Positions 1-9,982 of a stretch of DNA of 64,000 nt are shown piece after piece. The notes below the pieces were generated by a model. It had not been told where the DNA came from. It did no database searches and saw only the letters and a list, made by a program, of their open reading frames with translations. A program made the translations under genes and the position numbers. Within the stretch, counting starts at the first letter, position 1. Every line of letters starts with the position of its first letter. The stretch comes from Protula sp. h YS-2021 (taxonomy: Eukaryota > Annelida > Polychaeta > Sabellida > Serpulidae): assembly GCA_949752745.1 (NCBI GenBank), contig OX457031.1, positions 41,823,502 to 41,887,501 on the forward strand, read 5' to 3'.

Positions 1-76
1 TCCAAAGCTGCATTATTTGCTTGCTTTATCCAATAATGAATGTTGTTTTTATTTCTGATGCCGGTAAAAACAAGAT

Positions 77-275
77 TTTTACTTCGCAAAAGCATAGAAT
101 TCGCTTATCTCCACTTTTAGATGGGTTTCCCTTCAGGATTTATCCTTTCACGCAAATAAATACAAACTTTTTGTGTCTGCAGAATAGCCTATCCCGCCAT
201 CCACTCATCAACCAATCAAAATGAGGGAATCCTCTGGTATTTCGTCATGATTGACAATGGGCATTCCCTTTAAGC
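77..275 (+). repeat. Left inverted terminal repeat of DIRS copy A
   Basis: The stretch from about 110 to 271 is the exact or nearly exact reverse complement of 7920-8081. The outermost part (77-121, starting TTTTACTTCGC) matches the reverse complement of the first half of the ICR at 7741-7786 instead of the right end. This is the arrangement expected for DIRS1-type ends. Confidence 0.92.
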
Positions 276-1318
276 GTGTGTTTGAAAACACACGCCATTC
301 TGTGTGCTCCGCGAATTTTTTCGTTGGGGAACTAGTGGAAAGGTGCGGTTTTGCCTTTTATTTAGTTTATTTAACTAATAATGGACTTCTTTATCATTCT
401 GTGAAAGTTGGATAAATTTGGTTCAGTTTCGAGGCAAATATAGCACTTGTACTTCGGTCCGACAGAATTTGAGTTTGCACGCAGCGGCGACACGTCGATA
501 GTCCCGAGAAGTGCGCCTCTTTTCTCCACTAGAAAACTGTAGGATCGAGTGGCTACGTCCACTGGTTCGAACACACACCCTCAGGAGTTGTTTCGAGTCT
601 TTGCAGTCCTCATTGCCTGCTTAGACTCTAAGCGTTTACGGCTGACCGTGCTATAGCAGAAATGGCCGGCTTTTGCCATTGCTTACACTCCAACAGGACT
701 CGTTCTTTCTTGTATCTGCAAGCTCTGCAAGATAGAATCTTGTCCGGCGAGAAAAGCTGTTTTGAGACGTCTTTCTGAGCGTGTGGCACCCCTGGGACCA
801 CACGTCCGTTAGGGGTCTAAAACAGGCATAGTCCCTCCGTATGCCCCATGTAGGGTCCTTAGCTACGGCCCTTGTGACCGCAGGGACCGTAGTTCCATGT
901 ATTCCCAGACTGGTGATTACAGGCTTACGGGACGTCCCATGCCTTTGCATGGGACCATGTCCCCATGGGTCACATGGAGCTATGGGTCTCACGGGAACAT
1001 GGGTCCGTAAGGTACCTTGGGACTATGGGTCATGATCCCATAGGGGCACAGGGCTCTTATGGGAACATGGTCTCATATGGGAACATGGGACTTTGGGGTC
1101 CATGGGAATATGGGCCCATAGCGTCACATGTCCCAGAAATATGGGTTTTTCGCCCTTATTCATCTTAACTATCAACATTTCGATTATTTTAGATGATATA
1201 TTTCAATAGGAAGTACTGCATTTCACTGAGAACGATAGCCTAAACGTTATTCTATCGGTTGCCTTGTGTTTTCTGATGCAGTCTCTTATGGTCTCTTCGT
1301 TCTGCTTACTTTTCAGAC
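276..1318 (+). other. 5' leader of DIRS copy A with a hairpin-rich ATGGG/CCCAT block
   Basis: This is noncoding sequence between the left repeat and gag. Several blocks are conserved with the copy B leader, for example around 465-535 (GTTTGCACGCAGCGG and AGTCCCGAGAAGTG). From about 838 to 1142 the motif ATGGG or its complement CCCAT occurs more than a dozen times. Many occurrences face each other, as in CCCATGCCTTTGCATGGG, and could form small hairpins. It probably contains the promoter and 5' UTR, but I cannot place a transcription start. Confidence 0.6.
1301..1316 (+). promoter_or_regulatory. Putative 3' splice site just before the gag start (copy A)
   Basis: A pyrimidine-rich run ending in TTTTCAG stops two bases before the gag ATG at 1319. 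Copy B has the same arrangement (CATTTCAG, then AT, then ATG at 29445). This suggests an intron in the 5' leader, but I could not identify the matching donor. Confidence 0.5.
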
Positions 1319-3555
1319 ATGACAGAGGCCACCCTACGGTCACACAAGAAGGAGTTGCCGTGTTCACACCCGCCTACCTTACTCAATCCCCATACAGTGT
1401 GCGATCGCTGCAGGCGAGATCGGGGCCTGGCGTTGTGTGTGGAAACGAATACCTGCCCTGAGTGTGAACAGTTAACCCACAGAGAGTGGCGGGCAATTTA
1501 CAGAAACAGGGCAAAGAACGATCGTAGAAGGAGCAGACGCAAAGCCCCCTCTCTGTTACTCTCACCGGACTATACCTCCAGCCCAATGGAAAAGGCGAGT
1601 TCAGTAATCCTTCAACAGGTATCGACGCCCATCCGTTTGGATACCGGTGCAGAGTCGGATACAGCGGGCACTAAGCGCAAGCGTAAAAAGGCAAAGACGT
1701 CCAGAGCCTTTTCGGAAACAGTGGCGGAATTGGATATATTCGGCGGCGATGAACGCGCGGCTTTACGTAACGCCTGGTCCGCTGACCGACAAGATTCGGG
1801 GAAGGTAGGATCCCAGAAAAAACTTTACCCTGCGGAAGGACAAGTAACGGTTGTGCATACCGCCACAGGCTCTGCCTTCACGTCTACTCCGGGTCAACTG
1901 GGCATACCAGCACCAGAGGATTTGTTCCCCCAGCTAGATCCACCAACTGTACCCCCCTCCACGGGTGACTCAATGGGCTTGTCGGCGATACTGGCTTTAC
2001 AGACTCAACTTCAACGCCAGATCCAGGACTTGCAATGCTCAATGAAAGAGCAAGAGGCAAAGGGGACCCCCAGCGGGAAGCGTACACCTTCGGCCACGGT
2101 CTCTCGGCCTCCACCGGAATTACTTCCCTTAACGCCCACGTCCCACGAAACCCCCGCCATGGGTACAGTCAGGGACCGTGAGACGGAGGACCCCAGTGAG
2201 GAGGACTCTTCGGGCATTCCACCGTCGGGGCAGGCTTCCAATCTGGTGGGAGAAGAGGACGACGACCTACTTCAAGCTCACACCTCCCCCATTACATCTA
2301 TTCCCTCTAACAGAGAGAGGGAGATCTATACACCCTCGGGGGAAGTACTCACCCAACATCCCATGAACGTTCTGCGGCAGGGTGAAGAGGAGCAGGAAGG
2401 GGAAGAGTCCGAAGAGGAAGAGACCGGGGAGGTGCCCCAAGAGCTCTCAGCACCGACTCATTTCCACTTACCCCTACGGGAAATGGACTCTGTACGTTCC
2501 CCAGGTCGCGGTCAACGTCTATGGCACGACCCAGCGGCAGCAGGCCGTCGCCCGATCAGGACCCCGTCTCCTCCCGATCTCGCATCGCCAGCGGAAGAGG
2601 GAGCTCCCTCTGTGACGTCATCGTCCCTAGCTCCGGAAGATGTCCCGTTTAGAGATGCCATACAGGAAATAGCCCGCCTTGCTAACGTTACCTGTGGCAC
2701 CCCATGTCTGGAAAGGGATGACCCCCCATTAGGATGACATCCCAGACGTCTCTGCCTCACCACGATTCATTCATTGCCTTATCCACGAGTGAGGGCATCG
2801 CGAACGCAGTGGTAGTACGGTCAAACGAGTTCAAAAAGATGGATGCCAGTGAGGGCCGCACATTATCACGATTTCATGCCTCAAAGCACTGCTCCGTGCG
2901 TCCCGGCCCATACCGTACCTCGGACGATCAGATACCGATGGAGTCACTGGATCAACCATCCAAGAGAACAGTGTGGATGCCATCAGTTCGTGCGGATTCA
3001 GACATTCCGTTAGTAGAAAAAGACGCCAGGAACATTGAGTCGTCGGCCCGTCAAGTTTTAAACATTATGTCCTTTCAGGACCACACTCTGAAAGCACTAC
3101 GGTCGAGATGGGATGATCTGCGGCTCAATGACCCAGTGTCTTCTAAACTTTTGGAATGCCTGTCTCTGGCCACCCGTGATGTCGTTAAAATCTCTACCTT
3201 CCTAATGACGTCAATGGTATTTTTAAGACGGGACGCCTTCCTCCAGCACTGCTGGTCAAGCGTCAAAGGACTTCGTGACCTAAGACATACTCCCATCCTG
3301 GGCGAGAAAGAACTGTTCCCCCATGCAGAGGTGGAGAGAGTAAACCAAGAGAGCCGTTCGTTGTCGCAAGACTTCGCCTTGATGTCAAGGATGTCGCGTG
3401 CCTCGTTCCGCCAACCAGCAAAGCGCAAGAAGCAACGACAGTCCTCTACGGATCACCCCCGACCCAACTCCCAGGTGCAGTCCCCTCCGCCGAAGAGGCC
3501 CAAGCATTCGGGAGACAACAAGCCAGAGGGTCAGCATACCCAGCAGCACAGGTAG
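1319..3555 (+). pseudogene. gag: DIRS gag-like protein, copy A (one frameshift)
   Basis: This is the Gag-like structural protein. The ATG at 1319 follows a conserved splice-acceptor-like site. The N-terminus has a cysteine cluster (residues about 29-50: CDRC, a lone Cys, then CPEC) followed by a basic stretch; similar clusters recur in relics C and D. The middle is acidic and Pro/Ser-rich. The C-terminal half (about 2734-3550) is the best conserved part, with motifs such as VPFRDAIQEIARL and TVWMPSVR. The frame breaks near 2728-2735, where copy A has one base fewer than copy B. The two parts are 1319-2737 and 2734-3555. The stop codon TAG at 3553 overlaps a putative splice donor (see the tail exon at 6658). 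Confidence 0.85.
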
Positions 3556-5583
3556 CAGCCAACCAAAGTACCGCTCAGAGACGAGGGACTCGTCTCTTGG
3601 CGATACTTTTTCTGGCTTAAACGATCTAAAAGAACTACTGTCTTGCAACCCATCCTTGCCCGTAGGCGGAAGGCTAGGCAAGTTCTGGCATGCTTGGGCA
3701 GAGTTAGGGGCTTCCCGGAGAATAGTCCGGTGGCTCAAGAACGGCTATCCTCTCCCCTTCAAGAAGGGCCCGAGGGGACTCAAGCCAACTATTCCCCTAA
3801 CACTCCAAGCTCCCGGCAACCTGGCCACCGCTTATCAGCAGGGATCAGAAAAGACTTAGCCCTAAAAGAAATGCTAAAAGACTTACAAGCAAAACAGGCT
3901 ATAGAGGAAATGCCAGAAAACCAGCTAGGCTTCTTCAGTCGAGTTTTTCTGGTACCCAAGAAGTCGGGGGGATGGCGACTAGTGATAGATCTATCTTCCC
4001 TCAACCAGTCCCTGCAAATAACCTCCTTCCAGATGGACACGGCACAGGTTATAAAAGCAATGTTACGGGAAGGGATGTGGGGCACATCGATAGATCTATC
4101 CGACGCCTACCTACATGTTCCCCTACACCACTCGGCCAAGAAGTACCTATGTTTCCAAGTAAATCGAAAGCGTTTCTGGTTTCTGGCACTCCCTTTCGGC
4201 CTCTCCTCGGCCCCGTACGTGTTTTCAAAGATCATGCGGGTCCTAAAAGCATGGGCACGTCTCCAGGGAATGCTAGTGTTCCAATACTTAGACGATTGGT
4301 TCCTAGCACATACTCAACGGGACATAGCCCATCACCAGACAACCCACCTGGTCAAAAAGGCGATACAGGTAGGTCTTATGGTAAATCTGGCCAAATCAGA
4401 ATTGACCCCAAAACAAGACGTCATCTTCTTGGGGGAACGATGGGACTTATCAGCAGCCCGAGCATTCCCCACAACAGACAGGCAGCAGAGAATTTCTCGG
4501 TCTATCCGGAACATTTCTGCCAACCGAAAGGTAAGGGTACAGGCTATGGAGTCACTGCTAGGTCTATTAGTAGCGACCGAGAAGACGGTTCCGTTAGGCC
4601 GCTTACATTACAGACGATTCCAGGCACAGGTAAGACAAGCCCTAACGAAGGGACGGTCCCCCAAAGCCACTATGACAGTGTCCCCTTCCGCACTCTCCCT
4701 TCTCCAATGGTGGTGCGACCCGGGTACCATGAACGAAGGAGTCCCCTTTCAGGCCCCTCCCATGGATATAGAGCTCCAAACGGACGCTTCCAGGGAAGGG
4801 TGGGGAATTCACTGTCAGGGTCAAATGTGGCGAGGAAAATGGCCAGCAACGTTTTGCAGATACCATATCAACTGGCTGGAACTCCGAGTGGTATGGATAG
4901 CTCTGAACAAGCTATCGAACCATCTCGAGGGCAAGAGTGTCAGAGTTCTTCTAGACAACTCTACAGCAGTGGCGTATCTGAACAAACAAGGTGGAACCAA
5001 ATCCTCTCAACTATCGACCCTGACTTCTCACATCCTTCTTCTGGCACGGGAACACAAAATATCCATTGTAGCACGTCATCTATCAGGGAAGCTGAACGTA
5101 CTGGCCGATCTGGCGTCCAGGGCGGGCCAAGTCATCCACACAGAGTGGTGCCTAGCCCAGTCATCCTTCCGTTGGGTGACACGGGAATCACCATGGGGCC
5201 CCCCGACGTTAGATCTATTCGCCAATGCGTTGACAACCCAGCTACCCAGGTTCGTATCCCCATGCCCGGATCAAGCAGCCTGGGCAGTAGATGCATTAAA
5301 GTGCCAATGGCCTCTGCAGGAAGTACTCTATGCCTTCCCTCCCCAGGCCATTCTGCTACAAGTCTTGCAAAGGATAATAGAACTCAGACCTCCAGCTCTG
5401 TTACTAATAGCCCCGTTGTCCCCAGAGGCTCCGTGGTTCACCCTTCTTCTACGGTGCAAGGTGATCAAGTCCGTCCCGATACCTTGTCACAGGGAACTAT
5501 TATCCCAACCCCATTGGCGGCACTTCCACCCATCCCCACAACTAATGAACCTACACCTGTGGTGCCTAACCAATCCTTCCTAG
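3398..5583 (+). pseudogene. pol: DIRS reverse transcriptase / RNase H / methyltransferase-like polyprotein, copy A
   Basis: This frame overlaps the end of gag in the +1 frame relative to gag. No in-frame ATG is obvious at its start. Domains in order: an N-terminal region with PVGGRLGKFW; a reverse transcriptase with FLVPKKSGGWR and the catalytic YLDD at 4285-4296; an RNase H of the DIRS type (LQTDAS near 4776, NWLELRVVW, LLDNSTAVAYLN, NVLADLASR); then a C-terminal domain starting DLFANALTTQLPRF. DIRS1-like elements carry a Dam-like DNA methyltransferase in this position, so I infer a methyltransferase-like domain. The frame breaks near 3848-3858, in an A run, with one base fewer than copy B: 3398-3859 then 3643-5583. 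The catalytic residues look intact. Confidence 0.9.
3550..3557 (+). promoter_or_regulatory. Putative 5' splice site overlapping the gag stop (copy A)
   Basis: The sequence AG|GTAGCA straddles the last Gag codon (AGG) and the TAG stop. Cutting after 3551 leaves two bases of a codon. The acceptor at 6657 supplies one base (G), restoring AGG (Arg) and reading into a Lys/Gly-rich tail. Copy B has the same site at 31655-31662. Confidence 0.5.
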
Positions 5584-6677
5584 AGAAAAAAGGTTTTTCC
5601 AAGCGGGTAGTGGAAAAGATGGTAAACAATCATAAGCAATCCACAGCGAAAGTTTATAGGTCACAGTGGAACAAGTTTTCCTCTTGGTGCGCTGCCTCTA
5701 AGCTAGATCCCTTCCAGGCGACACCAGCAGTGGTAGCGGATTTTTTGGACCATCTTTTCACACAAGGTCAACTGAAGGTGGGTTCGATAGAAGGTTATCG
5801 AGCCGCTATCGGTTCTAGACTTAAGGCATCTACTGGCTATGACCCGGGCGAGGATACGGCCTTGTCACAGTTAATTAGACATTTCAAGGTGAATTCCCCT
5901 CCCCTACAGTCCAATGTGGCCCAATGGGATTTGTCTCTGGTATTACGTTATTTACAGTGCCCAGAGAATTTCGCGGAACAAAACATTTCCGCAAAAGATG
6001 CCACGGTAAGATTCACTTTCCTGTTAGCCTTAGCATCCGGTAAGAGGAGAGGCGAAATCCATGCGTTAGACAGGGAGATAATAAAGGAAAACGGGGAGTG
6101 GAATAGAGTGTTCCTTACTCCCAGAGTCGGTTTCATGGGTAAGACACATATCATTTCCCAGGGACGGGGCACCTTTGACCATATTGCGCTCCCGGCCCTT
6201 CAGGGGGAACAACTGTCTGAGGATCGCGTTTCTTTGTGCCCGGTCAAAGCACTACGTCAATACCTTTCGATTTCAGAAACCTATCGCTCAGAAAATCAAA
6301 AAGCCCTCATTATCTCTTTCATGCCGAAATTTAACAAAGACCTTTCTAAACAGACCATCTCTAACTACATTAAAAAGGTCATTTTGGCAGCTTATGAACG
6401 GGCACAGTCCGATACGGGCCTACAAGACGAATGTAAAGTTAAAGCCCATCATGTCCGCCAGATAGCAAATTCCCTCAGAGCTCTTCGTAATGTGTCTTTG
6501 GTAGATATACTTAGAACAGGTTGTTGGTCCTCTCACAACTCATTCGTTAAGTATTACCTGAAAGACTTTTCGCAAAACGAGTTGTCGGGTCTTTACTCTT
6601 TAGGCCCCTTCATTGCTGCGGAAACCATCATTACGAATCCTTCTACTCTGGTTTCAGGCAACCCGCTCCAAAGCTGA
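5560..6677 (+). CDS. DIRS tyrosine recombinase, copy A
   Basis: This is a tyrosine recombinase thought to insert the circular DNA copy into the genome. An N-terminal SAM-like core-binding region (KQSTAKVYRSQWNKF) is followed by the catalytic domain. The catalytic Arg lies in SGKRRGEIHAL (about 6040-6070), the HxxR box is HHVR at 6447-6458, and the Tyr lies in VKYYLKDF (6552-6557). It is in the -1 frame relative to RT/RNase H and overlaps the end of that gene. The open frame extends upstream without a stop to an ATG at 3972, giving 901 codons, but the sequence above about 5550 overprints pol. The first internal ATG is at 5619. I cannot tell which start is used. Confidence 0.88.
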
Positions 6678-6748
6678 AAGGCAAGGGCAAACAGAAAGGG
6701 GGATTCCCCAAGGGACACAACAATGGCTTCAAGGGCAAGAAACAGTGA
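6642..6748 (+). CDS. Putative alternative Gag C-terminal exon, Lys/Gly-rich (copy A)
   Basis: A pyrimidine-rich tract ending in GTTTCAG (CAG at 6655-6657) precedes a short open stretch from 6658 to the TGA at 6746. It encodes about 29 residues rich in Lys, Gly, Gln and Pro, with core KGKQKGG. It is out of frame with the recombinase (frame 2 versus frame 0). The same exon, core and phase occur in copy B (34764-34866). Joined to the donor at 3551, the codon at the junction is Arg. I infer a spliced Gag with a basic nucleic-acid-binding tail. This is not shown by transcripts here. Confidence 0.5.
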
Positions 6749-7740
6749 TGCTCTCAGACTTTGTTATCGTACCTCGAGTACAGTTAAGCAAGTGTTTTTA
6801 ATTCACCACGGAACTGATATTTTCACTTGCATGGACGTTAGTTTTAAGCTCTAGATTGTTTCCAGGGTAAAGGTAATTTTATCTTGTGCGGGCAGGGTCA
6901 TCGTGGTCCTAACACCCAGCTACCTGCCATCATCCTCTTTTCGGACCCTAAGGTCAGATAAGAGGGGGGGGGCGTACACGGTACTTACGGTTCCCGTAGT
7001 CCCGCGTCACCTCCGGTAACTAGGGGATCGGTCCATGATGACCATGCCCATTGTTCCCATGGGCCCGTAATTGGCCCAAGACTCGGGAATCCATATAACA
7101 GTGAATGTTTTTCACTTTTTAAGTTTAAATTCTATCAGTATTAGAATCTAAAAGAATATCTAGTCGTATTTTGTAGGTTTTGCGGGAAAAACCTTCAATT
7201 TATATTGTGTTCTTTGCTTCGGTCATTTGGACCTTATCATTTGCTTTAATCTAACGTCAGTTCAGCATGTTATTTAATTGTAAATACTGCAGGCGCACTC
7301 CCTAGCAGTATTAAGTTTATTTACGTAAATCTCCGAGATTTACGATCGTATTGTCAAAGTATCGACGGTTTGAAGTTATTACTGGTAACCTTGATGTTGA
7401 GAGTGTGTGGTTGGGACCCATCCAGTGGGCGTAAGGAGGGGGATGGCAGTAACCACTCTTATGTATGTGATGTACTTGACTTACATGTGTCAGATCTCTA
7501 TATTCTGTTCCCATGGAGTCATATCCCATGATGATTGTTATGGGACTGGGAGTGTTTCCCCCCATCCCAAACCTTTGGAAAACATTAAAAGAAGTGGAAC
7601 GTAGTTAGCATTTTTATTCAGTCTTCAACTACGGTTCATCTTTACTTCTTCCGATGAGTTTTTACGTATCTAGCACAATTCGCAACCTTTTTGTGAAGCA
7701 GTACAGAATGGCAGGCTCCCCTGCTCCGGACTTAAGTCCC
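6749..7740 (+). other. 3' noncoding region of DIRS copy A
   Basis: No convincing gene is seen. A run of nine G (6964-6972) follows an imperfect CCTCTT/AAGAGG inverted pair. The same layout occurs in copy B about 200 bases after the tail exon. More CCCAT/ATGGG motifs occur at 7040-7065 and 7508-7565. ATTAAA near 7585 could be a weak polyadenylation signal. Confidence 0.5.
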
Positions 7741-7852
7741 ATCTAAAAGTGGAGATAAGCGAATTCTAAGCTTTTGCGAAGTAAAACTAACGTTTTATTT
7801 CGTAAAACGTGCTTTTACGAGTAAAAGCGCAATTCGCGTTCTCCACTTTTAG
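7741..7852 (+). repeat. Internal complementary region (ICR) of DIRS copy A
   Basis: The first part (7741-7786) is the reverse complement of the extreme left end (about 77-121). The second part (about 7784-7852) is the reverse complement of the extreme right end (about 8075-8139). The two ends overlap by a shared TAAAA. This is the joined-end sequence expected of the circular intermediate used in DIRS replication. Confidence 0.9.
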
Positions 7853-7914
7853 CCTACTCTCCCTCCCATCCACCCTCAACAAGCCTGGGTGCGTTTTTCA
7901 ACCACCGAGTGGGG

Positions 7915-8139
7915 CTTAAAGGGAATGCCCATTGTCAATCATGACGAAATACCAGAGGATTCCCTCATTTTGATTGGTTGATGAGTGGATGGCGGGATAG
8001 GCTATTCTGCAGACACAAAAAGTTTGTATTTATTTGCGTGAAAGGATAAATCCTGAAGGGAAACCCATCTAAAAGTGGAGAACGCGAATTGCGCTTTTAC
8101 TCGTAAAAGCACGTTTTACGAAATAAAACGTTAGTTTTA
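7915..8139 (+). repeat. Right inverted terminal repeat of DIRS copy A
   Basis: Positions 7920-8081 are the inverted copy of 110-271. The outer 60 bases, including GCGCTTTTACTCGTAAAAGC, match the complement of the ICR's second half. The element ends at about GTTAGTTTTA. Confidence 0.92.
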
Positions 8140-9670
8140 AAAATTACAGATTTAAATTGCTTAAAATACGCCAAATGTTAGTATTTCCAGTCTTGCTAAA
8201 TATACATAAGTAAAAAATCCACACCTTAGATTTTTATGTTATATATATATATTTATATATGTTTTATAAGTACTATTTTCCGCGGAATCCCGGTGGGTCT
8301 GCGAAAAAGGTGTTTTTCACAAAAATTCGAACCGCCGTAGAGGTCTGTTGAGCAACAACGTATACATAACGGGATAGATCTCATCAGAGGTCAGCTGTTT
8401 TATAACGACGTTGTCCGGTTGAACACAAGGCGGTTATTTATCGACATCATGGATTCAATTTTTGCTCATATTTAAAGAAATTGGGATTTTAATGTCAATT
8501 TAAAAGGTAAGGTTTATCACTGGCTTTATTATAAATGGTTTGATGTGTTTGCTTATTATCTCATGTAAAGTGTATTATAAAATCAGCGCTCTAAATGGGC
8601 GATAATATGTGATTCTATTAAAACAACAAAATAACATATTTCTCTGACAGCTTTGTTTTACCTGACAGGCTTGTTAACAGTTTTGTCGGACAGTTTTGTT
8701 GAGGTGAAGTAAATATCAATAAAATGATAATACGTTTCAACAGCAGTGATACAGTCTGTTACCGGTATAGGCCAAAACACATATTGGTGTTCCGAATAAA
8801 AAGCACAAACAATTCTGCGTTTCGAATACAAGCTATAACTGGGTATAAAAATAAAAGTCGAAATTCGAAATTTTTGCAAATTTTATTCGAAATACCCAAA
8901 GGCTTATTACGTATATTTCAGGGTTTTTCTACGGCTCTCCTGTCTGTCTACGTTGTGTGCTGGGCCTGTCAAATGAATGTGAGGAGGCCTTAATTTCGGT
9001 AAATATATATAAAATAACTTTACCTGATTTGGTATTGATTTGTAGCAATAAGCAAAAGGTTGGTTGTGAGTGTATTAACTCCAATGGCTTATTGTTTAAT
9101 GGGATGATGTAAACCTAATCACAGATTCTGTCGCATTATTTAACTGGATTCACAACGACAAATATTTAAATTGAATGGTTTATGTTGTTTATTTAAAGTG
9201 TATCTAAAGCGAATTAAGTTGAGTATATGTATTTATGAATCTATATTTTTTATACAGTTTCAACTTTCGGTTTGGAGAAATAAACGGATGCAACCTCTTT
9301 CATTTTGGCTAGTCCATGTGTCTTCCCGTCCGTCCGTCTGTTTGGTGTACGCACTGCTACAGTGAAACGATGAACTATTCGGCACGCTTAAGACTTTCGG
9401 CACGCTAGAGCTAAAGACTTGTTCAGCGCGCTTTCTTCACTGCGATTTGTGATTCAGCGCTTTTTCGCAGCGCACCTTGTGACTTAGTGCGCATTTAGTA
9501 AGACAGCAGCGTGCGTTTTTATGTGTTTGTGTGTTCGGGCAAAAGAATGGTAATTCAGGTCAGCTTCAAGGACAGGATTTTTATTGCGTTTTTGTGATTA
9601 TGTATTCAATGCAATACAATTGTATAAAGCTACAATATTGTATTTTCTTGTGTTTAATCTAATTTTATTT
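8140..9670. other. No gene identified (AT-rich)
   Basis: Short reading frames of 60-90 codons show no recognisable motif. A short (AT)n run lies near 8240-8262. I see nothing else I can name. Confidence 0.5.
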
Positions 9671-9982
9671 CCCAAGCAGACGTCTATAAAATTGGCATCA
9701 GACTCAGAAAAATTGCGGAATCGACCTTTTTCAGATGTGGTAATCACGTCCAAAAAAGACGTCTTTTCACGTTCACCAAAAGACGTCCGTTTTTGTTGCA
9801 AAATCGACCTTTTATAGACGTCTTAAAGACGTCCAAAAACGAGGTCTTTTTTACGTCCAAACAGGACGTCCTTTTTAGGTCTTTAGACGACGTCTTTTTT
9901 ACGTCTCAAAAAGGACGTCCGTTTTTGTTGCAAAATCCACCTTTTTCAGACGTCTTAAAGACGTCATTTTGCCTGCTGGGGA
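9671..9982. mobile_element. GACGTC-rich short element, possible MITE
   Basis: About 310 bases contain many copies of the palindrome GACGTC separated by short T or A runs. The ends are loosely inverted: CCCAAGCAGACGTC on the left, and GACGTCATTTTGCCTGCTGGGG on the right (complement CCCCAGCAGGCAAAATGACGTC). I infer a small non-autonomous transposon or foldback. No clear target duplication was found. Confidence 0.45.

Larger units (their letters stand above)
77..8139 (+). mobile_element. DIRS1-like tyrosine-recombinase retrotransposon, copy A
   Basis: This is an almost full-length element of about 8.06 kb. In order it has a left inverted terminal repeat, a leader of about 1 kb, gag, RT/RNase H/methyltransferase-like, tyrosine recombinase, a 3' noncoding region, an internal complementary region (ICR) and the right inverted repeat. 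No integrase or protease domain is seen. DIRS elements are known to integrate through a circular DNA using a tyrosine recombinase and to make no target duplication, and I see none here. Gag and pol each carry a one-base frameshift compared with copy B, so this copy is probably not autonomous. The ends are placed where genomic sequence stops matching the ICR; a shared TTTTA makes them uncertain by a few bases. Confidence 0.93.

Noticed and set aside
2734..2760. Programmed frameshift in gag of copy A
   Set aside because: Copy B and the gag piece at 43438-44011 read through this point in one frame, so a one-base deletion is the simpler explanation.
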